Assembly (NCBI RefSeq): GCF_000429365.1
Contig: NZ_AUBS01000005.1
Location: 174,610 to 238,609, forward strand
Source of the DNA: Pseudodonghicola xiamenensis DSM 18339
GTDB lineage: Bacteria; Pseudomonadota; Alphaproteobacteria; Rhodobacterales; Rhodobacteraceae
Direction: 5' to 3'
Length of the DNA: 64,000 nucleotides
The position numbers and the translations under genes were made by a program. Of this stretch, positions 62,478-64,000 are shown one piece after another. Position 1 is the stretch's first letter; the number at the start of each line of letters is the position of its first letter. The notes below the pieces were generated by a model. The model saw nothing but the letters and a program-made list of their open reading frames with translations, ran no database searches and had not been told where the DNA came from.

Positions 62478-62987
62478 ATGGCATCAGGTATCACGCGCCG
62501 AACCATGGCGCTCTTGGCGATCAGTTTTCTCACCCTGCCGGCACAGGCGAAAGAGCAGAATCTGGGCCCGGTGACCCATCTGCCGCTGCCGCGCTATGTC
62601 TCTCTGAAGACGGACGAGGGCAACGTCAGGCGCGGCCCGTCGCTGACCCATCGCATCGACTGGGTGTTCAAACGCCGCGACATGCCGCTGCAGGTCACCG
62701 CCGAACACGGTCACTGGCGCAGGGTGCAGGACCGCGACGGCGCCGGCGGCTGGGTCCATTACGCGCTGCTCTCGGGGGTGCGCACGGTGCTGGTCGAACA
62801 GGATATGATCCCGATCTACAACCGCCCCGATCCGCAATCCCAGCTCAACGCCCGGTTCGAACTGGGGGTGATCGCCCGACTCGGCGAATGCACCAGGGAC
62901 TGGTGCCGGATTTCCTCAGGCGGCTATCGCGGCTGGACACTGAAGACCAATCTCTGGGGCGTCGACGACGACGAGATTCGCGACTGA
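62478..62987 (+). CDS. Exported protein with bacterial SH3 domains
   Basis: A 169-residue protein with an N-terminal signal (GITRRTMALLAISFLTLPAQAK), where the RR pair may suggest Tat export. The mature part holds an SH3 domain (YVSLKTDEGNVRRGPSLTHRI through GGWVHYALLSG) and a second degenerate copy (MIPIYNRPDPQSQLNARFE through GWTLKTNLWGVD). Such proteins bind peptidoglycan or peptides in the periplasm. ATG 62478 lacks a good ribosome binding site; TTG 62472 in frame is an alternative. A weak hairpin at 63043-63059 followed by GATTTT may end it. Confidence 0.88.
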   Translation: MASGITRRTMALLAISFLTLPAQAKEQNLGPVTHLPLPRYVSLKTDEGNVRRGPSLTHRIDWVFKRRDMPLQVTAEHGHWRRVQDRDGAGGWVHYALLSGVRTVLVEQDMIPIYNRPDPQSQLNARFELGVIARLGECTRDWCRISSGGYRGWTLKTNLWGVDDDEIRD

Positions 62988-63128
62988 GCCGTCCACCCGC
63001 GCGCCCAGCCCTGTCATCATGGCCCCATGAGAGCCCCCCGAAGGCCCCCCCGGCGGGCCGATTTTCCAACCAGGCACTGCCAGATACCAACCGGACACCG
63101 ACGCCGTGATTTTTTTTCAAAAGGGCCC

Positions 63129-63157
63129 TTGATCCCTCCGAACAAGCCGCGTAGATA
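63129..63157 (+). promoter_or_regulatory. Candidate promoter of tRNA-Gln
   Basis: TTGATC (63129-63134) and TAGATA (63152-63157) with a 17-base spacer, ending 13 bases before the mature tRNA. The -35 match is good, the -10 match partial. Confidence 0.45.
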
Positions 63158-63169
63158 GCCGCTCACTGT

Positions 63170-63244
63170 TGGGGTGTAGCCAAGCGGTAAGGCAGCGGTT
63201 TTTGGTACCGTGTACCGTAGGTTCGAATCCTACCACCCCAGCCA
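63170..63244 (+). tRNA. tRNA-Gln (anticodon UUG)
   Basis: A full cloverleaf can be drawn. The acceptor stem TGGGGTG pairs with CACCCCA, the D-arm is GCC/GGC, and the anticodon stem GCGGT/ACCGT encloses the loop TTTTGGT, with anticodon TTG at 63202-63204. The T-arm GTAGG/CCTAC encloses TTCGAAT. The discriminator G is followed by an encoded CCA (63242-63244). A TTTTT run shortly downstream may terminate it. The less GC-rich DNA beyond the 3' end suggests that the gene may mark an island boundary. Confidence 0.96.
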
Positions 63245-63435
63245 GTTCCCTTTTTGTGACATTCGCCGAAGATTGGAGCCTATCCGGTTCTATTTGGCAT
63301 ATTGCTCGGGCAAGACTGGCATCTGCTGATATTCCGAACGTCTCGCTTTCCAGAATCCTTCTGAACTGACAGACATTTGCGCCGGTGTGATCTCGTCCCT
63401 AAACTGTGGTCTGACGAACACGGGAGGGCGCCGGT

Positions 63436-63933
63436 ATGGCCAACTGGTATTCGGCCGACTTGCACTTCGGCCACCACCGCATTATCGACTTCTGCAAGCG
63501 CCCCTTCGCCTCAACCGCAGAGATGAACGCGGTCCTGATCGCCAACTTCCAGGCCTGTGTCGCGCATGATGATGACCTCTGGATTTTGGGAGATTTCGCC
63601 TTCGGTCGCGCTGATGATACGGCACAGTTCGAGAACTGGTTTCACAGCCTGCCCGGCCGCAAGCATCTGATCATCGGCAACCACGACGATGAAGCAGTAA
63701 TCTCGCTCCCCTGGGCCAGCACAGAGTACATGGCCGAGATCCAGGACGGCGATTACAGCCTCGTCCTGTGCCATTATCCGATGATCACTTGGAACGGCGC
63801 ACGCAGAGGCGCCCTACAGCTGTTCGGCCACGTCCACGACCAATGGGCAGGCTCGCGAAACAGCGTGAATGTGGGCGTTGATAAATGGGAATTTCGTCCC
63901 GTTCAGAGGGCTTGTTGCGCTATTCGGCGCTGA
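63436..63933 (+). CDS. Metallophosphoesterase, C-terminus apparently replaced
   Basis: A 165-residue calcineurin-like phosphoesterase of the short type often found on phages and islands. The metal motifs are SADLHFGH, LGDFAFG, IGNHDDE, CHYPM and FGHVHD. GGGAGG lies eight bases before the ATG. The conserved body ends at NVGVDKWEFRPV, after which the frame reads QRACCAIRR and stops. Related proteins continue after RPV with a different short tail. The switch point (about 63904-63909) coincides with what looks like the end of an insertion sequence, so the native C-terminus is probably lost. All metal-binding residues are kept. Confidence 0.88.
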   Translation: MANWYSADLHFGHHRIIDFCKRPFASTAEMNAVLIANFQACVAHDDDLWILGDFAFGRADDTAQFENWFHSLPGRKHLIIGNHDDEAVISLPWASTEYMAEIQDGDYSLVLCHYPMITWNGARRGALQLFGHVHDQWAGSRNSVNVGVDKWEFRPVQRACCAIRR

Positions 63934-64000
63934 GATTGAGCTGCCCCTTTCCCTGCTGGCTTCAGGCGGCGACTTCGGTTTCGGCTCTTCCGAGGGCCGA
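63908..64000 (-). mobile_element. End of a probable IS5-like insertion sequence (runs off the window)
   Basis: GGGCTTGTTGCGC at about 63908 resembles the terminal inverted repeats of IS5/IS903-group elements (GGCTTTGTTG-like). About 50 bases inside it, on the minus strand, is a frame ending in a stop that looks like a transposase C-terminus. The other end is outside the window, so neither the inverted repeats nor target duplication can be checked. Confidence 0.45.
63962..64000 (-). CDS. Last codons of a possible IS5-family transposase
   Basis: Only 12 codons and a TGA are in the window, reading SALGRAETEVAA on the minus strand. I recall IS5-family transposases from this bacterial group with similar ends. 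The piece is too short to be sure; it could be any gene with its 3' end here. Confidence 0.3.
   Translation of the reverse strand, partial: SALGRAETEVAA

Noticed and set aside
1..64000. CRISPR array, rRNA operon, toxin-antitoxin pair or prophage cluster
   Set aside because: I saw no regularly spaced repeats, no rRNA-like sequence, and no adjacent small antitoxin/toxin genes or structural phage genes. The only phage-type gene is the metallophosphoesterase at the end.

Overview
The window is a high-GC chromosomal segment of an alphaproteobacterium, most likely a member of the Rhodobacterales (Rhodobacteraceae/Paracoccaceae). The main reason is the arrangement hemN, fnrL, universal stress gene, ccoNOQP and ccoGHIS, linked by three FNR-type operators. 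The divergent argH/tlpA pair, phaAB with a PhaR-type palindrome, an xdhABC operon joined to a BMP-type ABC transporter, and short palindromic elements of a kind I recognise from this group agree. This placement comes from gene content and order, not from a database search.

Layout. 1-4.3 kb: 5' part of argH, a TlpA-like thioredoxin, a probable secreted VWA-domain protein behind nested palindromes, a small membrane protein and tag. 4.3-7.5 kb: an EAL-domain protein and the polyhydroxybutyrate genes phaA and phaB, each with its own terminator. 7.7-15.6 kb: DUF465, a YfiC-type methyltransferase, DUF2007, polyprenyl synthase, ispE, a TPR protein, ETF:ubiquinone oxidoreductase, and soxR divergent from a VOC protein across a SoxR-type promoter. 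15.7-23 kb: greA, a two-TM coiled-coil protein, hemF, an atypical SDR, an RsmC-like methyltransferase, clpS, a HAD phosphatase and a DD-carboxypeptidase with a SPOR domain.

23-35.8 kb is a microaerobic respiration block: ccoS (a 52-codon gene), ccoI, ccoH, ccoG, a LysR regulator with a divergent small ORF, ccoP, ccoQ, ccoO, ccoN, a universal stress protein, fnrL and hemN. FNR-type boxes precede ccoG, lie between ccoN and the stress gene, and lie between fnrL and hemN. The sensor, the cbb3 oxidase, its copper and assembly factors and anaerobic haem synthesis therefore look like one oxygen-responsive regulon.

35.8-42.6 kb: a peptide ABC importer (yejA, yejB, yejE, an extra small membrane protein, yejF) and a membrane-anchored cytochrome c. 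42.7-53.3 kb: pheA, then xdhA-xdhB-xdhC running with overlapping start/stop codons into an ABC ATPase, two permeases and a BMP-family binding protein, a probable purine uptake and oxidation unit. xdhB carries an apparent in-frame palindromic-element insertion. 53.4-63 kb: metabolic and housekeeping genes (VOC, FAD oxidoreductase, DUF938, AhpD-like protein behind a possible FNR-type box, D-lactate/glycolate dehydrogenase type enzyme, gamma-glutamyltransferase, ThpR, 2-hydroxyacid dehydrogenase, SH3 protein). 63.1-64 kb: tRNA-Gln(UUG), a visibly more A/T-rich stretch, a metallophosphoesterase whose last codons appear replaced, and the probable start of an IS5-like insertion sequence.

I found no rRNA, CRISPR array, prophage cluster or toxin-antitoxin pair. 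I do not see a complete undescribed multi-gene system. The most unusual items are the in-frame palindromic insertion in xdhB, the SDR lacking two canonical motifs, the VWA protein with its palindromic upstream region, and the LysR/small-ORF unit inside the cco locus.
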